Assembly (NCBI RefSeq): GCF_001556865.1
Contig: NZ_LSJY01000134.1
Span: 1-64,000 of the forward strand
DNA from: Sphingobium sp. CCH11-B1
GTDB taxonomy: Bacteria; Pseudomonadota; Alphaproteobacteria; Sphingomonadales; Sphingomonadaceae
Length of the DNA stretch: 64,000 nucleotides
Direction of reading: 5' to 3'
Position numbers and translations under genes: made by a program. This document shows positions 14,812 through 24,443 of this stretch, piece after piece (position 1 is the first letter of the stretch; each line of letters opens with the position of its first letter). A model generated the notes under the pieces. It was not told where the DNA came from and did not search any database. It saw only the letters and a list, made by a program, of their open reading frames with translations.

Positions 14812-16214
14812 CAGTCGCCTGTCAGTATCCGATCGACCAGTTGCTTCACGGTCGGCACGAAACCGTTGGAATAGAAAGGATCCTGCTTGAACTTGTAGGC
14901 GCCATGGCCGGCAAACAGCAGGTTCTTGTCCAAATCGCCGCCATGCACCGCTTCCTGCAATGATTTCTGGATGCAGAAGCTGCGCGGATCGGCAAGGCGG
15001 CCGGTGGAATTGGTCTCGCTGTCCATCCAGCTGGAAAAGGCGCATTGCGACAGGCAGCCCATGCAGTCTGTCTGGTCTTTCCGGATTTCCGCCTTTTCCT
15101 CCTCGTTTACGAAGACCAGCGTGTTGTCTGGCGTCTTGAGCGCGGATGTGAAGCCTTTCCCCACCCATTCCCGTGCGCGGGTGAGGTCGCCCAGCGTAAC
15201 CCAGAAATTCTTGCCCTTGACGCCGACGTCGAGTTGATGCGTGTGATCACCCGCCTGCTCGGTGCTGAAGGGAATCTGGCGTTCAGAGCGCGCTTCGAGT
15301 TGCCGCAGGAACGGGTTGCGGATCGCGGAACTGTAGAAGCCGGTGGGTGAAAAGCGGTGAAGCAGGACATCGCCCGGCTCCAACTGCATCAATCGCTCCT
15401 TCCACAGTTGCGGTATGGGGCTTTCCTGCGTAAGCAGCGGGCGCGTACCAAACTGGAAGGCAATCGCGCCCAGCTCCGGATTGTCGATCCAGTCGTTCCA
15501 GTCCTTGAGATGCCAGACGCCTCCAGCCATCACAATCGGCACATCATCCGAAATCCCGCCTTCGCGCATCGTGGCGCGCAGGTCGCGGACACGGGGATAG
15601 GGATCCTGCGGGGCGCGGGGATCTTCAGCGTTAGACAGGCCGTTATGCCCCCCGGCAAGCCAGGGATCTTCATAGACGACAGCAGCCAGCCACTCCGACG
15701 CCTTGGAGTAGGCGCGCTTCCACAAGGCGCGGAAGGCGCGGCCCGACGAAACGATCGGGAGGTAGGACACCCCGTAGGATGCCGCGATCTCGCTAAGCTT
15801 GTACGGCATGCCAGCCCCGCAGGTGACACCCGAGACCATGCCCTTCGTCTTTTCCAGCACGCCGTGGAGAACGCGCTGCGCCCCGCCCATTTCCCACAAA
15901 ACGTTGATGTTGATCGCGCCCTTGCCGCCGGCGATCTCGAACGCGCGCTTCACCTGCTCCACCGCGCCGTCGATGGCGTAGGCGATCAGTTCTTCGTGCC
16001 GGTCACGGCGTGTGCGACCATGATAAATTTGCGGGATGACATTACCGAAACTGTCGTAGCTGTCCGCGTTTACGGCCGAAACCGTGCCGATGCCGCCCGC
16101 CGCGGCCCACGCACCCGAACTCGCATGGTTGGAAACCGCAACACCCTTGCCGCCTTCAACGAGCGGCCACACTTCGCGGCCACCATAGACGATGGGCTTC
16201 AACCCCTTGAACAA
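14811..16214 (-). CDS. Nitronate monooxygenase family (2-nitropropane dioxygenase-like) flavoprotein
   Basis: 467 aa if begun at the TTG at 16214, which has GGGAG six nt upstream; the frame is open to 16232. The TIM-barrel features of the NPD/NMO family are visible: VSNHASSGAWAAAGGIGTVS near the N-terminus, GMVSGVTCGAGMPYKLSE in the middle, and IVMAGGVWHLKDW and AIAFQFGTRPLL in the FMN phosphate-binding region. An unusual C-terminal cysteine cluster (DCMGCLSQCAFSSW, with another Cys at SFCIQ) suggests a metal or Fe-S site not seen in classic nitronate monooxygenases. The substrate is unknown. It is coupled to DUF2093. Confidence 0.75.
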   Translation of the reverse strand: MFKGLKPIVYGGREVWPLVEGGKGVAVSNHASSGAWAAAGGIGTVSAVNADSYDSFGNVIPQIYHGRTRRDRHEELIAYAIDGAVEQVKRAFEIAGGKGAININVLWEMGGAQRVLHGVLEKTKGMVSGVTCGAGMPYKLSEIAASYGVSYLPIVSSGRAFRALWKRAYSKASEWLAAVVYEDPWLAGGHNGLSNAEDPRAPQDPYPRVRDLRATMREGGISDDVPIVMAGGVWHLKDWNDWIDNPELGAIAFQFGTRPLLTQESPIPQLWKERLMQLEPGDVLLHRFSPTGFYSSAIRNPFLRQLEARSERQIPFSTEQAGDHTHQLDVGVKGKNFWVTLGDLTRAREWVGKGFTSALKTPDNTLVFVNEEEKAEIRKDQTDCMGCLSQCAFSSWMDSETNSTGRLADPRSFCIQKSLQEAVHGGDLDKNLLFAGHGAYKFKQDPFYSNGFVPTVKQLVDRILTGD

Positions 16215-16306
16215 CGACTTCTCCCGCAACAACAGCCCGGCCCCGCGACCGGATAAAGGCTAGCCTATAGCAGCAATTGCCGCCGATGACGAATTTTCGC
16301 GCCCCC

Positions 16307-17437
16307 CTATCGCAAAATCATGGGACTGGCCAGAGCTTGTCCATAGAGCGTGGCATAGGCGTCGATCATGCCTGCTTCGGTAAAATCCCGACTGGCCCTT
16401 GAGCGGTTTGCCTCGCCCAGGCGCAGCCTGAGATCGGCATCATCCGCTAGCCCCGCGAGCGACCTTGCCAGCCCCGCCTCGTCTTGAACGATGAACGGCC
16501 GATTTTCCGGCGCCACCATATTGGCGATGTCGCCGACGTCCATCGATGCGACAGGCAAGCCGGCCGCCATCGCCTCCACCAGCGAAATGGGAAATTGCTC
16601 GCTGTCCGAAGAAAGGGCGAAAATGTCGAACAGCCCCATGAAACGCCATGGCCGGTCCATGAAGCCCGCCATATGGATGTCGCCGAGTCCGCACGCCGCA
16701 GCCTCTCTCAGGATCGCCTCTCGCTCCGGCCCCTCCCCTACGACGACCAGTTGCAGCCGGTCCTGGTGCGGCGCGACGGCGCGGACGAGCCGCGGAATGT
16801 TCTTGACCGCCCTCAACCCCGCCAGCGTTCCGACAAGCAACTTGCCCGGCGAACGGACCAGGCCGGCTATGGCGTCGCCCGCAGGCGGTTGAGCGTAGGA
16901 AGCGACGTCAATGCCGTTGCGGATGAGATGTATCTTGTCGGCGGGCTGCTTCCATATGGTGCGCGCGATCTTGTCCAGCCTGGCGGAGGGCACCACCAGC
17001 CCGTGCGCCGACCGCAGCGCCAAACGCCGAAACATGTTCCTCTTCGCCTTCAGGCCATCGGCCTCGTCGGCATTGAAGCCATCCTCATGGTGGATCAGCG
17101 GAGGCAAGCCATGTCTTCGTACCGCTAGTCGATGCGCCATGACGGCGTCCATCGCACCCCAATTATAGGTCAGAACAAGATCATAACGGCGCAGAAACGT
17201 CCTGATGTCCCGATAGCGCGCAAGGTTGGGCTTCCCGGCAAAGGATGGACCTGCGGGAAAATCCACCACAACCGCAGGATCGATCGCGTCGCGCGCGCCC
17301 ATGGCGTCGGGATCCGCGCTCATGATGCTGTGCGATGCCCGGTCACCCCAGACGTTCATCAAGCGAACCGCTCGAGCTTCCTTGCCGCCAAGAGAAAAAC
17401 TGCCGTGGACGTGAAGAATATGGGGCCGTTCACCCAT
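16307..17437 (-). CDS. Glycosyltransferase family 4 (GT-B)
   Basis: 376 aa from the ATG at 17437, which overlaps the end of the upstream hydrolase gene by 8 nt. N-terminal donor/acceptor lobe: HILHVHGSFSLGGKEARAV. C-terminal lobe: GTLAGLRAVKNIPRLVRAV, VVVGEGPEREAI, and the E-x7-E type loop EQFPISLVEAMAAGLPVASM that contacts the nucleotide sugar. This is a cytoplasmic or membrane-associated enzyme probably acting on a lipid-linked glycan. It is unlinked to the XrtA cluster in this window. Acceptor and sugar are unknown. Confidence 0.82.
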   Translation of the reverse strand: MGERPHILHVHGSFSLGGKEARAVRLMNVWGDRASHSIMSADPDAMGARDAIDPAVVVDFPAGPSFAGKPNLARYRDIRTFLRRYDLVLTYNWGAMDAVMAHRLAVRRHGLPPLIHHEDGFNADEADGLKAKRNMFRRLALRSAHGLVVPSARLDKIARTIWKQPADKIHLIRNGIDVASYAQPPAGDAIAGLVRSPGKLLVGTLAGLRAVKNIPRLVRAVAPHQDRLQLVVVGEGPEREAILREAAACGLGDIHMAGFMDRPWRFMGLFDIFALSSDSEQFPISLVEAMAAGLPVASMDVGDIANMVAPENRPFIVQDEAGLARSLAGLADDADLRLRLGEANRSRASRDFTEAGMIDAYATLYGQALASPMILR

Positions 17438-18299
17438 GCAGCACACGGGCCAGCAGACGATCGATGCCGGCCGCGCTTTCCGGCTCGGCCAGAGTGGGTG
17501 CGTGACCGACGTCCGGCACGGTGACAAGTTCTGCATTGCCGCCGATCTCAGTAGCCATCCGGCGCGCAGTCGCATCGCTCAGCAGGTCGGACCGCGCTCC
17601 CCGCAGCAGCAGCGTCGGGATGTCGCGAAACGCCTGCATCACTGGCCACATGTCCACCCCCGCCTCGCTTCCCATGGCGCGGATCGGCTCCGCGATCTTC
17701 ATGTCGTAATCCAGCACGATCCGCCCACCACTGTTCAACCGATAAAGCCGCTTCGCCATGGCCAGCCAGTCTTCAAGATCGTAGCCGGGATAGACGTCGC
17801 CATTCGCCTCCGCCAGGGCGCGCGCCGCATGGACCCATGTCGGGTGCGACTGCCCGACGCCGACATAGGACCGGATCCGCGCGAGCCCGCCCTCATCCAG
17901 CACCGGTCCTACATCGTTGAGCAGCGCTCCGGCCAACCATTCCCGGTGCGTGGCGGCGATCAGCATCGTGATGACACCGCCCAGCGACGTCCCGATTGCT
18001 ACGAACCGGGTGATGGCCAGGTCCGCCAGCAAGCGGCTGATGTCTTGAAGATACACCAAGGGGACATAGGTCATCGCATCCTTGGCATAGGCGCTTTCGG
18101 CCCGCCCGCGCATGTCTGGACAGATAAGCCGCCACTGGCCCGCAAGCCGGGCGGCCAATGGCTCGAAGTCCCGCGCGTTGCGGGTCAGCCCCGGCAGGCA
18201 AAGCAAGGGCGGTCGGCTATCGTCACCGCCGGCATAATCGCGGTAATGAAGCCGGAGGCCATCAGGCGACCACCAATATCCGTCCTTATAGCCGCTCAA
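17430..18299 (-). CDS. Alpha/beta hydrolase
   Basis: 289 aa from a TTG at 18299 with AAGGA six nt upstream. The frame is open to 18362, but that would overlap the divergent selO gene. Fold landmarks: PPLLCLPGLTRNARDF with the oxyanion region, nucleophile elbow GTSLGG (VAIGTSLGGVITMLI), an acid in the second half (LLLRGARSDLLSD), and catalytic His in VPDVGHAPTL. Esterase, lipase and haloalkane-type substrates cannot be told apart. It is coupled to the downstream glycosyltransferase. Confidence 0.82.
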   Translation of the reverse strand: MSGYKDGYWWSPDGLRLHYRDYAGGDDSRPPLLCLPGLTRNARDFEPLAARLAGQWRLICPDMRGRAESAYAKDAMTYVPLVYLQDISRLLADLAITRFVAIGTSLGGVITMLIAATHREWLAGALLNDVGPVLDEGGLARIRSYVGVGQSHPTWVHAARALAEANGDVYPGYDLEDWLAMAKRLYRLNSGGRIVLDYDMKIAEPIRAMGSEAGVDMWPVMQAFRDIPTLLLRGARSDLLSDATARRMATEIGGNAELVTVPDVGHAPTLAEPESAAGIDRLLARVLHG

Positions 18300-18336
18300 G
18301 CTTGATCCTTCGGATGCCTGCACCCCATATCGCCGT

Positions 18337-19731
18337 ATGAGCCAGCCCCTGCAAGCCGCCAATTACCGTCCCGCAACCGAAATCGACGCGCTGATGCCCG
18401 ACATCGCCACGCCGGTCGCGGCCGCCTCGTTCCCGCAGACGATCCTGCGGTACCGTAATGACAGAGCGGCGGCATCTGTCGGGCTGGAAGGTCTGGACGA
18501 TAGAGATTGGGTCTCGCATTTCGGCCGCTTTTCTCCACTGGAAGGCAGTTTGCCCCAGCCATTGGCCTTGCGCTACCATGGTCATCAGTTCCGTCACTAC
18601 AATCCCGACATAGGCGATGGGCGCGGTTTCCTGTTCGCGCAGCTGCTTGAAAAGGGAGGTCGCCTGCTGGATCTGGGCACCAAGGGTTCAGGCCAGACGC
18701 CCTATAGCCGGTTCGGCGACGGCAGGCTGACGCTGAAGGGCGGCGTTCGCGAGATACTGGCGACGGAAATGCTGGAGGCATTGGGCGTCAACACTTCGAG
18801 AACCTTGTCCCTTATCGAAACGGGCGAGGCGCTGGAACGCAACGACGAACCGTCGCCCACCCGTGGTTCCGTGCTGGTCCGGCTGAGCCACTCCCACATC
18901 CGGATCGGCACGTTCCAACGCGCAGCCTATCACGGCGATGGGCCGTTCCTCGAGCGTTTGGTCGAGTACAGCCTGACTCGTCTCTACGGGCAGCGTCCAG
19001 GCAGCAACCCGGCAGCACAGCTGTTCAACCATGTGGTCGAACGCGCGGCCGATCTCGCGGCGAGCTACATGGTGGCAGGCTTCGTCCATGGCGTGCTCAA
19101 CAGTGACAACATCAACGTCACGGGCGAAAGTTTCGATTACGGCCCCTGGCGGTTCACCCCGTTGTGGGAGCCAGGCTTTACCGCGGCCTATTTCGACCAT
19201 GCCGGGCTTTACGCCTTCGGACGGCAAGCCGAAGCTATCCATTGGGACGTCGCGCAATTGGCCGTCAGCTTGCGAACGATCATGGAAGCCGATCCCCTGA
19301 TCGAGAGCCTGGAACATTTTCCATCCCTCTATTCGCAAGCCCTTCAGCGCCGCTTTTGCTGGCGCCTGGGCGTCGGGGACGGAGACGCCGGTGTGATGAC
19401 CGAAGCGGCCGTGCGCGGCATGATCGCTACCGGCACGCCCATCGATCGCTTCTTTCATGACTGGCGCGGCGGCAGTCTGCTGGATTCCAATGCCTATGGC
19501 GATAGTGCATGGACCGCCTTCCGGAACGCGATGGCAGCATTCATTCCCTGTGCGGGTGCCAGGGATCACCCCTATTGGTCAGATGAAGCGCCCTGCTCCA
19601 TGCATATTGACGAGGTGGAAGCGATCTGGAGCGCGATCGACGAGCGCGACGACTGGTCCCCCCTTCATGACAAGGTGACCGCCATCCGGCGCATGGGCGA
19701 CGCGCTCGGCACCGCGCCACCTCCACCTTGA
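18337..19731 (+). CDS. selO: Protein adenylyltransferase SelO (YdiU family)
   Basis: 464 aa. The pseudokinase-like fold transfers AMP from ATP to protein hydroxyls. Family motifs are intact: YHGHQFRHYNPDIGDGRGFL, LDLGTKGSGQTPYSRFGDGR, GGVREILATEMLEALGV, and the metal-binding segment HGVLNSDNINVTGESFDYGP with the catalytic Asp residues. The protein ends in a Pro-rich tail and has no C-terminal redox Cys or Sec such as some SelO proteins carry. SelO is linked to oxidative-stress responses. It is divergent from the hydrolase/glycosyltransferase pair. Confidence 0.9.
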   Translation: MSQPLQAANYRPATEIDALMPDIATPVAAASFPQTILRYRNDRAAASVGLEGLDDRDWVSHFGRFSPLEGSLPQPLALRYHGHQFRHYNPDIGDGRGFLFAQLLEKGGRLLDLGTKGSGQTPYSRFGDGRLTLKGGVREILATEMLEALGVNTSRTLSLIETGEALERNDEPSPTRGSVLVRLSHSHIRIGTFQRAAYHGDGPFLERLVEYSLTRLYGQRPGSNPAAQLFNHVVERAADLAASYMVAGFVHGVLNSDNINVTGESFDYGPWRFTPLWEPGFTAAYFDHAGLYAFGRQAEAIHWDVAQLAVSLRTIMEADPLIESLEHFPSLYSQALQRRFCWRLGVGDGDAGVMTEAAVRGMIATGTPIDRFFHDWRGGSLLDSNAYGDSAWTAFRNAMAAFIPCAGARDHPYWSDEAPCSMHIDEVEAIWSAIDERDDWSPLHDKVTAIRRMGDALGTAPPPP

Positions 19732-19789
19732 AGGCTCCTCCATCCCGTCGGTCATTTTATCCTTAACTATTTTCCGCCATATCCGCCCC

Positions 19790-21223
19790 ATGCCTGCTGA
19801 CCTGTTGTCTCATGAACCCGCGACCGGCACCCTGTTGTGGCAGGGTCAAGCGGGAGACGTCGACGCGGAGGTCGATCGTGCAAGACGCGCATGGCCGAAA
19901 TGGGCGGCACAGCCTATCGCCTACAGGATTGAAACGCTTCGCAGGTTCGTAAATGTGGTGCGTCGGCACGAAGATGCTCTGGCGGACCTGATCGCGCGCG
20001 AGACTGGCAAGCCGATGTGGGACGCCCGCAACGAAGTCGCCGCGGTGATCGGCAAGGTGGATGTCAGCGTCGCGGCCTATTCCGAACGCACCGGTCAGCG
20101 TCGTCTGGAGGCCAATCTGGGCGCGCGCCAGTCGGTACGGCACAAACCCCATGGCGTGATGGCGGTATTTGGCCCCTATAATTTTCCGGCGCACCTGCCG
20201 AACGGGCATATCATCCCTGCGCTACTGGCCGGTAATGCCGTGGTGTTCAAACCGTCCGAAAAAACGCCGGCGGTGGGCGAGATGCTGGTGGGACTGTATC
20301 ATGAGGCAGGCGTACCCACAGACGCAGTCCGAGTGCTCCAGGGTGGTCCCGATAGCGGCAAGGCCCTGGCCCTTCATCCCGCTGTAAACGGCATCCTGTT
20401 TACCGGCTCCGCGCAAACCGGCATCGCGATCAATCGCCAATTCGCAGGGCAGCCCGCGAAGATCCTCGCGCTGGAAATGGGTGGCAACAACCCCATCGTG
20501 GTCTGGGACACGCCGGAACTTCACGCCGCAGCGACGATCGTCGTCCAGTCGGCCTTCATGACCAGCGGTCAGCGCTGCACGGCGGCCAGTCGGCTGATCG
20601 TGAGGGACAGCATGGCGGATAAGCTCATCCCCGAGGTGAAGAAGCTAGCCGACCGGCTGATCGTTGATCATCCACATGCGGATCCGGCACCCTATATGGG
20701 TCCCGTGATCGACAACCAGACGGCAGACGGCCTGACGGAGAGCTTTCTGTACCTCATGAGCAACGGCGGCAAGCCGATCAAGCATATGGTACGCCCACAC
20801 AAGGGCCTGCCCTTTCTCTCACCAGCTATCATCGATGTCACGGGAATGAAGGAACGACCAGATGTCGAGCTTTTCGGTCCGCTGCTGCAGGTAATCCGCG
20901 TGTCCGACTTCGATGCGGCGATCGAGGAAGCGAACAATACGCGCTATGGCCTGTCCGCTTCGCTGATAGGCGGTTCGCCGGAACAATATAATCAATTCTG
21001 GTCGAACGTTCGCGCGGGCCTTGTCAACTGGAACCGCCCCACCACCGGCGCTGCGTCCAACGCACCCTTCGGCGGCACCGGGATATCTGGCAACCATCGG
21101 CCGAGCGCCTATTATGCCGCCGACTATTGTGCCTATCCCGTCGTGTCCGCAGAGATCGAGAATCCCCGCGCAGCGATCGGTATTGGCCTGAAGGACATAG
21201 ACGTCAGCGCCATGGGCGATTGA
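19790..21223 (+). CDS. astD: Succinylglutamate-semialdehyde dehydrogenase AstD (second, intact copy)
   Basis: 477 aa, the usual AstD length. NAD-binding and catalytic features: VFGPYNFPAHLPNGHI, NAVVFKPSEKTPAVGE, catalytic Glu in LALEMGGNNP, catalytic Cys in SGQRCTAASR, and the C-terminal YYAADYCAYPV. It closely resembles the frame-broken copy at 11.7 kb along its whole length, and its N-terminus (DVDAEVDRARRAWPKWAAQP) shows what that copy lost. AstD oxidises N-succinylglutamate semialdehyde in the arginine AST pathway; no astA, astB or astE gene lies nearby. It stands alone between selO and the sulfite operon. Confidence 0.85.
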   Translation: MPADLLSHEPATGTLLWQGQAGDVDAEVDRARRAWPKWAAQPIAYRIETLRRFVNVVRRHEDALADLIARETGKPMWDARNEVAAVIGKVDVSVAAYSERTGQRRLEANLGARQSVRHKPHGVMAVFGPYNFPAHLPNGHIIPALLAGNAVVFKPSEKTPAVGEMLVGLYHEAGVPTDAVRVLQGGPDSGKALALHPAVNGILFTGSAQTGIAINRQFAGQPAKILALEMGGNNPIVVWDTPELHAAATIVVQSAFMTSGQRCTAASRLIVRDSMADKLIPEVKKLADRLIVDHPHADPAPYMGPVIDNQTADGLTESFLYLMSNGGKPIKHMVRPHKGLPFLSPAIIDVTGMKERPDVELFGPLLQVIRVSDFDAAIEEANNTRYGLSASLIGGSPEQYNQFWSNVRAGLVNWNRPTTGAASNAPFGGTGISGNHRPSAYYAADYCAYPVVSAEIENPRAAIGIGLKDIDVSAMGD

Positions 21224-21299
21224 AGGCCAAAACTTTTCCTTACCACCGCCATACCCATTCTGAATTGAACTGCTCCGCCGCTTTCGCCATGTGGCGACC

Positions 21300-22082
21300 A
21301 TGGCTGAAATTGCACCTGCTACAGTCTTTCTCGTCGGCGCAGGCCCCGGCGATCCCGATCTTCTGACGATCAAGGCCGCACGCCTGATCGCATCGGCGGA
21401 CGTGATCGTTCACGATGGGCTCGTATCGGCGGAGATATTGGCGCTGGCGTCCGCCGATGCCGATCTCATTTCAGTGGCAAAGCAGCGGAGCCGCCATTCC
21501 ATGCCGCAGGAAGCGATCAACGCATTGATTGTCGACCTTGCACGGGAACAGCGCAACGTGGTGCGCCTGAAGGGCGGCGACCCTTTCATATTTGGACGGG
21601 GCGGCGAAGAAGCGGCCGCTTGCCGGGCGGCGGGCGTCCCGGTGGAAATCGTGCCGGGCATCAGCGCGGCGATCGGCGCGGCCGCACAAGCCCAACTGCC
21701 GCTCACGCACCGACATGCATCCAGCGCGGTCAGCTTCGTCGCCGGCCAATGCAAGGGCCTCAGCCAACAGGATTGGTCTGGTTTGGCGGGGAAAGGCCGG
21801 ACCCTCGTGATCTACATGGGCGTGGCGACGGCAGCAGACATCGCGGATAAGTTGATCGCGGACGGCGTATCGCCGTCGATCCCCGTCGCCGTGCTGGAAA
21901 ATGGCACACGCGCCAACATGCGGTCGCTGCGCACGCTGCTCGCCGACCTTGGCGACATGGTGGAGCGCGAGCGCGTGAAGAGCCCGGCACTGATCGTCGT
22001 TGGCGAGGTCGCAGCCCATGCCATTGCGCAGGATGTTCTGACTGGCTGGTCGCAGGAATTTGGTTCGGAGATAGGTTCGTGA
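21300..22082 (+). CDS. cobA: Uroporphyrinogen-III C-methyltransferase (siroheme synthesis)
   Basis: 260 aa from the ATG at 21300; a GTG at 21291 would add three residues. SUMT/CobA motifs: VFLVGAGPGDPDLLTIKA, VVRLKGGDPFIFGRGGEE, EIVPGISAAIGAAAQ, RTLVIYMG and LIVVGEV at the end. It methylates uroporphyrinogen III with SAM to precorrin-2, the first step towards the siroheme used by the sulfite reductase two genes downstream. It lacks the CysG dehydrogenase/ferrochelatase half, so a separate SirC/CysG-type enzyme is needed. Its stop overlaps the DUF2849 GTG start. Confidence 0.92.
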   Translation: MAEIAPATVFLVGAGPGDPDLLTIKAARLIASADVIVHDGLVSAEILALASADADLISVAKQRSRHSMPQEAINALIVDLAREQRNVVRLKGGDPFIFGRGGEEAAACRAAGVPVEIVPGISAAIGAAAQAQLPLTHRHASSAVSFVAGQCKGLSQQDWSGLAGKGRTLVIYMGVATAADIADKLIADGVSPSIPVAVLENGTRANMRSLRTLLADLGDMVERERVKSPALIVVGEVAAHAIAQDVLTGWSQEFGSEIGS

Positions 22083-22375
22083 AGATACTGACCGGCAATG
22101 ATCTGGTGACGGGAGACGTCATCTGGTGGGCAGGCGATGGCTGGTCGCGTCAACTGAACGACAGCGTCGATGTCGGACAGCATGGGGATGATCTGGCGCG
22201 GTCCGAGGAAGCGGCGCTGCGCGTCGTGGGCGCCTATGTTATCGACGCCACCCTCACCGACCAGGGCATCCGGCCGGCGCATATCAAGGACCGCATCCGC
22301 GCGCTGGGACCGACCGTGCGCCCCGACCTGACCATCAAACCGAACGATGCCGACGCCGGCAATTGGGTGATCTGA
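22079..22375 (+). CDS. DUF2849 protein of the sulfite reductase operon
   Basis: 98 aa from a GTG overlapping the cobA stop (GTGA). It begins MKILTGNDLVTGDVIWWAGD. It is a small soluble protein without cysteine clusters or a membrane segment. DUF2849 genes are recurrently found between siroheme and sulfite reductase genes in alphaproteobacteria, so it is probably an accessory or assembly factor. The biochemical role is unknown. Confidence 0.8.
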   Translation: MKILTGNDLVTGDVIWWAGDGWSRQLNDSVDVGQHGDDLARSEEAALRVVGAYVIDATLTDQGIRPAHIKDRIRALGPTVRPDLTIKPNDADAGNWVI

Positions 22376-22378
22376 ACC

Positions 22379-24010
22379 ATGTATCGTTATGACAGCTACG
22401 ACCAGTCGATCGTGGACGCACGCGTCGAGGAATTTCGGGATCAGGTGCAGCGCCGCCTGTCGGGGGCGCTTACGGAGGATCAGTTCAAGCCGTTGCGCCT
22501 GATGAACGGTCTCTATCTTCAGTTGCACGCCTATATGCTGCGCGTTGCGATCCCCTATGGCACCCTGTCCGCGCGACAGATGCGCAAGCTGGGCGAGATC
22601 GCGCAGAAATATGATCGTGGTTATGGCCATTTCACGACGCGCCAGAACCTTCAGTATAACTGGATCAAGCTGGCCGACGCGCCCGACATCCTGGCGGAGT
22701 TGGCGAGCGTCGAGATGCATGCCATCCAGACCAGCGGCAATTGCATCCGCAATATTTCGTCGGATCAATATGCCGGCGTGTCGGCGGACGAGGTGACGGA
22801 TCCGCGGCCCTGGGCCGAGCTGCTGCGCCAGTGGTCCAGCTTCCACCCGGAATTCACCTATCTGCCCCGCAAGTTCAAGATCGCGGTGATCGCATCCGAT
22901 GAAGACCGTAGCGCCATGCGACTCCACGACATCGGTCTGAAGCTCGTTGCGCGGGATGGGCAGATCGGCGCGGAAGTCTATGCTGGCGGCGGCATGGGCC
23001 GCACGCCCATGGTTGCCCCGCTTATCAGGGACTTCGTCGCAGAAGATGAGATCGTTTCTTATCTGGAGGCCTGCCTTCGCGTCTATAATCGCTATGGCCG
23101 CCGCGACAACAAGTACAAGGCGCGGATCAAGATCTTGGTCCATGAACTGGGAGTCGACGAATATAAACGCCAGGTCGAGGAGGAGTTCGCGCATATGCGG
23201 ACTTTGGGTCTCAATCCGCCTGTTGAGGAAATCGACCGCATCCGCGCCTTTTTCGCGCCGCCTGCCTATGAGACCGGGCTTGCGGAAGACATCGATCGCA
23301 GCGACCCAGCTTTCGCCCTTTGGGTGGATCGCCAGGTCGCGGCGCACAAGGCGCCGGGCTATGCGATCGTCAATGTGAGCCTGAAACCGCTGACCGGCAT
23401 CCCCGGCGACGCATCGGCCGAGCAGATCGCGCTCGTGGCAGACCTGGCCGAACGCTATTCGCTCGATGAGATCCGCGTCACCCACGCGCAAAATCTGGTC
23501 CTGCCGCATGTGAAGAAGGCCGATCTCCATGCCATCTGGCAGGCGTTGGAGGATGCGGGACTGGCGGAAGCCAATCTCGATCTCATCACCGACATCATCG
23601 CCTGTCCCGGGCTTGATTATTGCGCGCTGGCCAACGCGCGCTCCATCCCGCTGGCGCAGAAGATCGCTCAGCGCTTCGCCGATGCTGAACGGCAGGCTGA
23701 GTTGGGTGAGCTCAAACTCAAGATCAGCGGCTGCATCAATGCCTGCGGCCACCATCATGCCGGCCATATCGGCATTCTGGGTGTGGACCGTAAAGGCGTG
23801 GAGAATTTTCAGCTGCTGCTTGGCGGATCGGGCGCTGAGGACGCGTCGCTCGGCCAGATCACCGGCCCCGGTTTTTCCGAGGACGGCGTTGTCGATGCGA
23901 TCGAGAAGGTCACAGATATCTATCTCTCTCAAAGGACCAGCGGCGAACGCTTTCTGGACACCTACCGCCGCATCGGCATGAAGCCCTTCAAGGAGGCGAT
24001 CTATGGTTGA
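22379..24010 (+). CDS. cysI: Sulfite reductase hemoprotein (siroheme/4Fe-4S nitrite-sulfite reductase)
   Basis: 543 aa. The two-fold ferredoxin-like plus siroheme-binding repeats of the family are present: YGHFTTRQNLQYNWIKL and IQTSGNCIRNISSDQYAG in the first half; IRVTHAQNLVLPHV in the second. The cluster ligands are in IIACPGLDYCALANARS and KISGCINACGHHHAGHIGIL (paired Cys). It reduces sulfite to sulfide with six electrons. No flavoprotein CysJ is nearby, so ferredoxin or another donor is likely. It overlaps DUF934 by 8 nt. Confidence 0.93.
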   Translation: MYRYDSYDQSIVDARVEEFRDQVQRRLSGALTEDQFKPLRLMNGLYLQLHAYMLRVAIPYGTLSARQMRKLGEIAQKYDRGYGHFTTRQNLQYNWIKLADAPDILAELASVEMHAIQTSGNCIRNISSDQYAGVSADEVTDPRPWAELLRQWSSFHPEFTYLPRKFKIAVIASDEDRSAMRLHDIGLKLVARDGQIGAEVYAGGGMGRTPMVAPLIRDFVAEDEIVSYLEACLRVYNRYGRRDNKYKARIKILVHELGVDEYKRQVEEEFAHMRTLGLNPPVEEIDRIRAFFAPPAYETGLAEDIDRSDPAFALWVDRQVAAHKAPGYAIVNVSLKPLTGIPGDASAEQIALVADLAERYSLDEIRVTHAQNLVLPHVKKADLHAIWQALEDAGLAEANLDLITDIIACPGLDYCALANARSIPLAQKIAQRFADAERQAELGELKLKISGCINACGHHHAGHIGILGVDRKGVENFQLLLGGSGAEDASLGQITGPGFSEDGVVDAIEKVTDIYLSQRTSGERFLDTYRRIGMKPFKEAIYG

Positions 24011-24443
24011 GTTCCTGTCCTTCCGCGACGGCGAAACGGCACAGGAACCCGCAGTCACGGTGGAATCTTTCACCGGGCAGTCCAACGCCACCGCCGTCCG
24101 CATCGAACCGGGCGAGGATGCGCGGGAACTGCTGCCGCATCTCGACCGGATATCGCTCGTGGAGGTGAATTTCCCCGCTTACGGGGACGGCCGCGGCTAT
24201 TCGGCTGCCCGCATCCTGCGCGAAGCCGGCTATCAGGGCGAACTGCGCGCGGTGGGCGATGTGCTGGTCGATCAGATCAACGCCATGCGCCGCTGCGGTT
24301 TCGACAGTTTCCATCCGGCCAGGCCGTTGGACGACGACGCGGTCGATCGCGCGCTCAGTCGCTACGCCGACGTTTATCAGAAGACTATCGATGGTCGGCA
24401 GCCTGTGTGGGCCAAACGCCATCCGGAGAAAATCGATGGCTGA
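24003..24443 (+). CDS. DUF934 protein of the sulfite reductase operon
   Basis: 146 aa. Contains ISLVEVNFPAYGDGRGYSAA, LREAGYQGELRAVGDVLVDQ and MRRCGFDSF, the hallmarks of DUF934. It overlaps cysI upstream and cysH downstream by 8 nt each, so the products are needed together. The family is proposed to assist sulfite reductase; mechanism unknown. Confidence 0.85.
   Translation: MVEFLSFRDGETAQEPAVTVESFTGQSNATAVRIEPGEDARELLPHLDRISLVEVNFPAYGDGRGYSAARILREAGYQGELRAVGDVLVDQINAMRRCGFDSFHPARPLDDDAVDRALSRYADVYQKTIDGRQPVWAKRHPEKIDG

Noticed and set aside
21812..24103. 763-codon open frame on the minus strand
   Set aside because: It lies wholly antisense to cobA, DUF2849, cysI and DUF934, which have clear family motifs. 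Composition is that of a GC-rich shadow frame.
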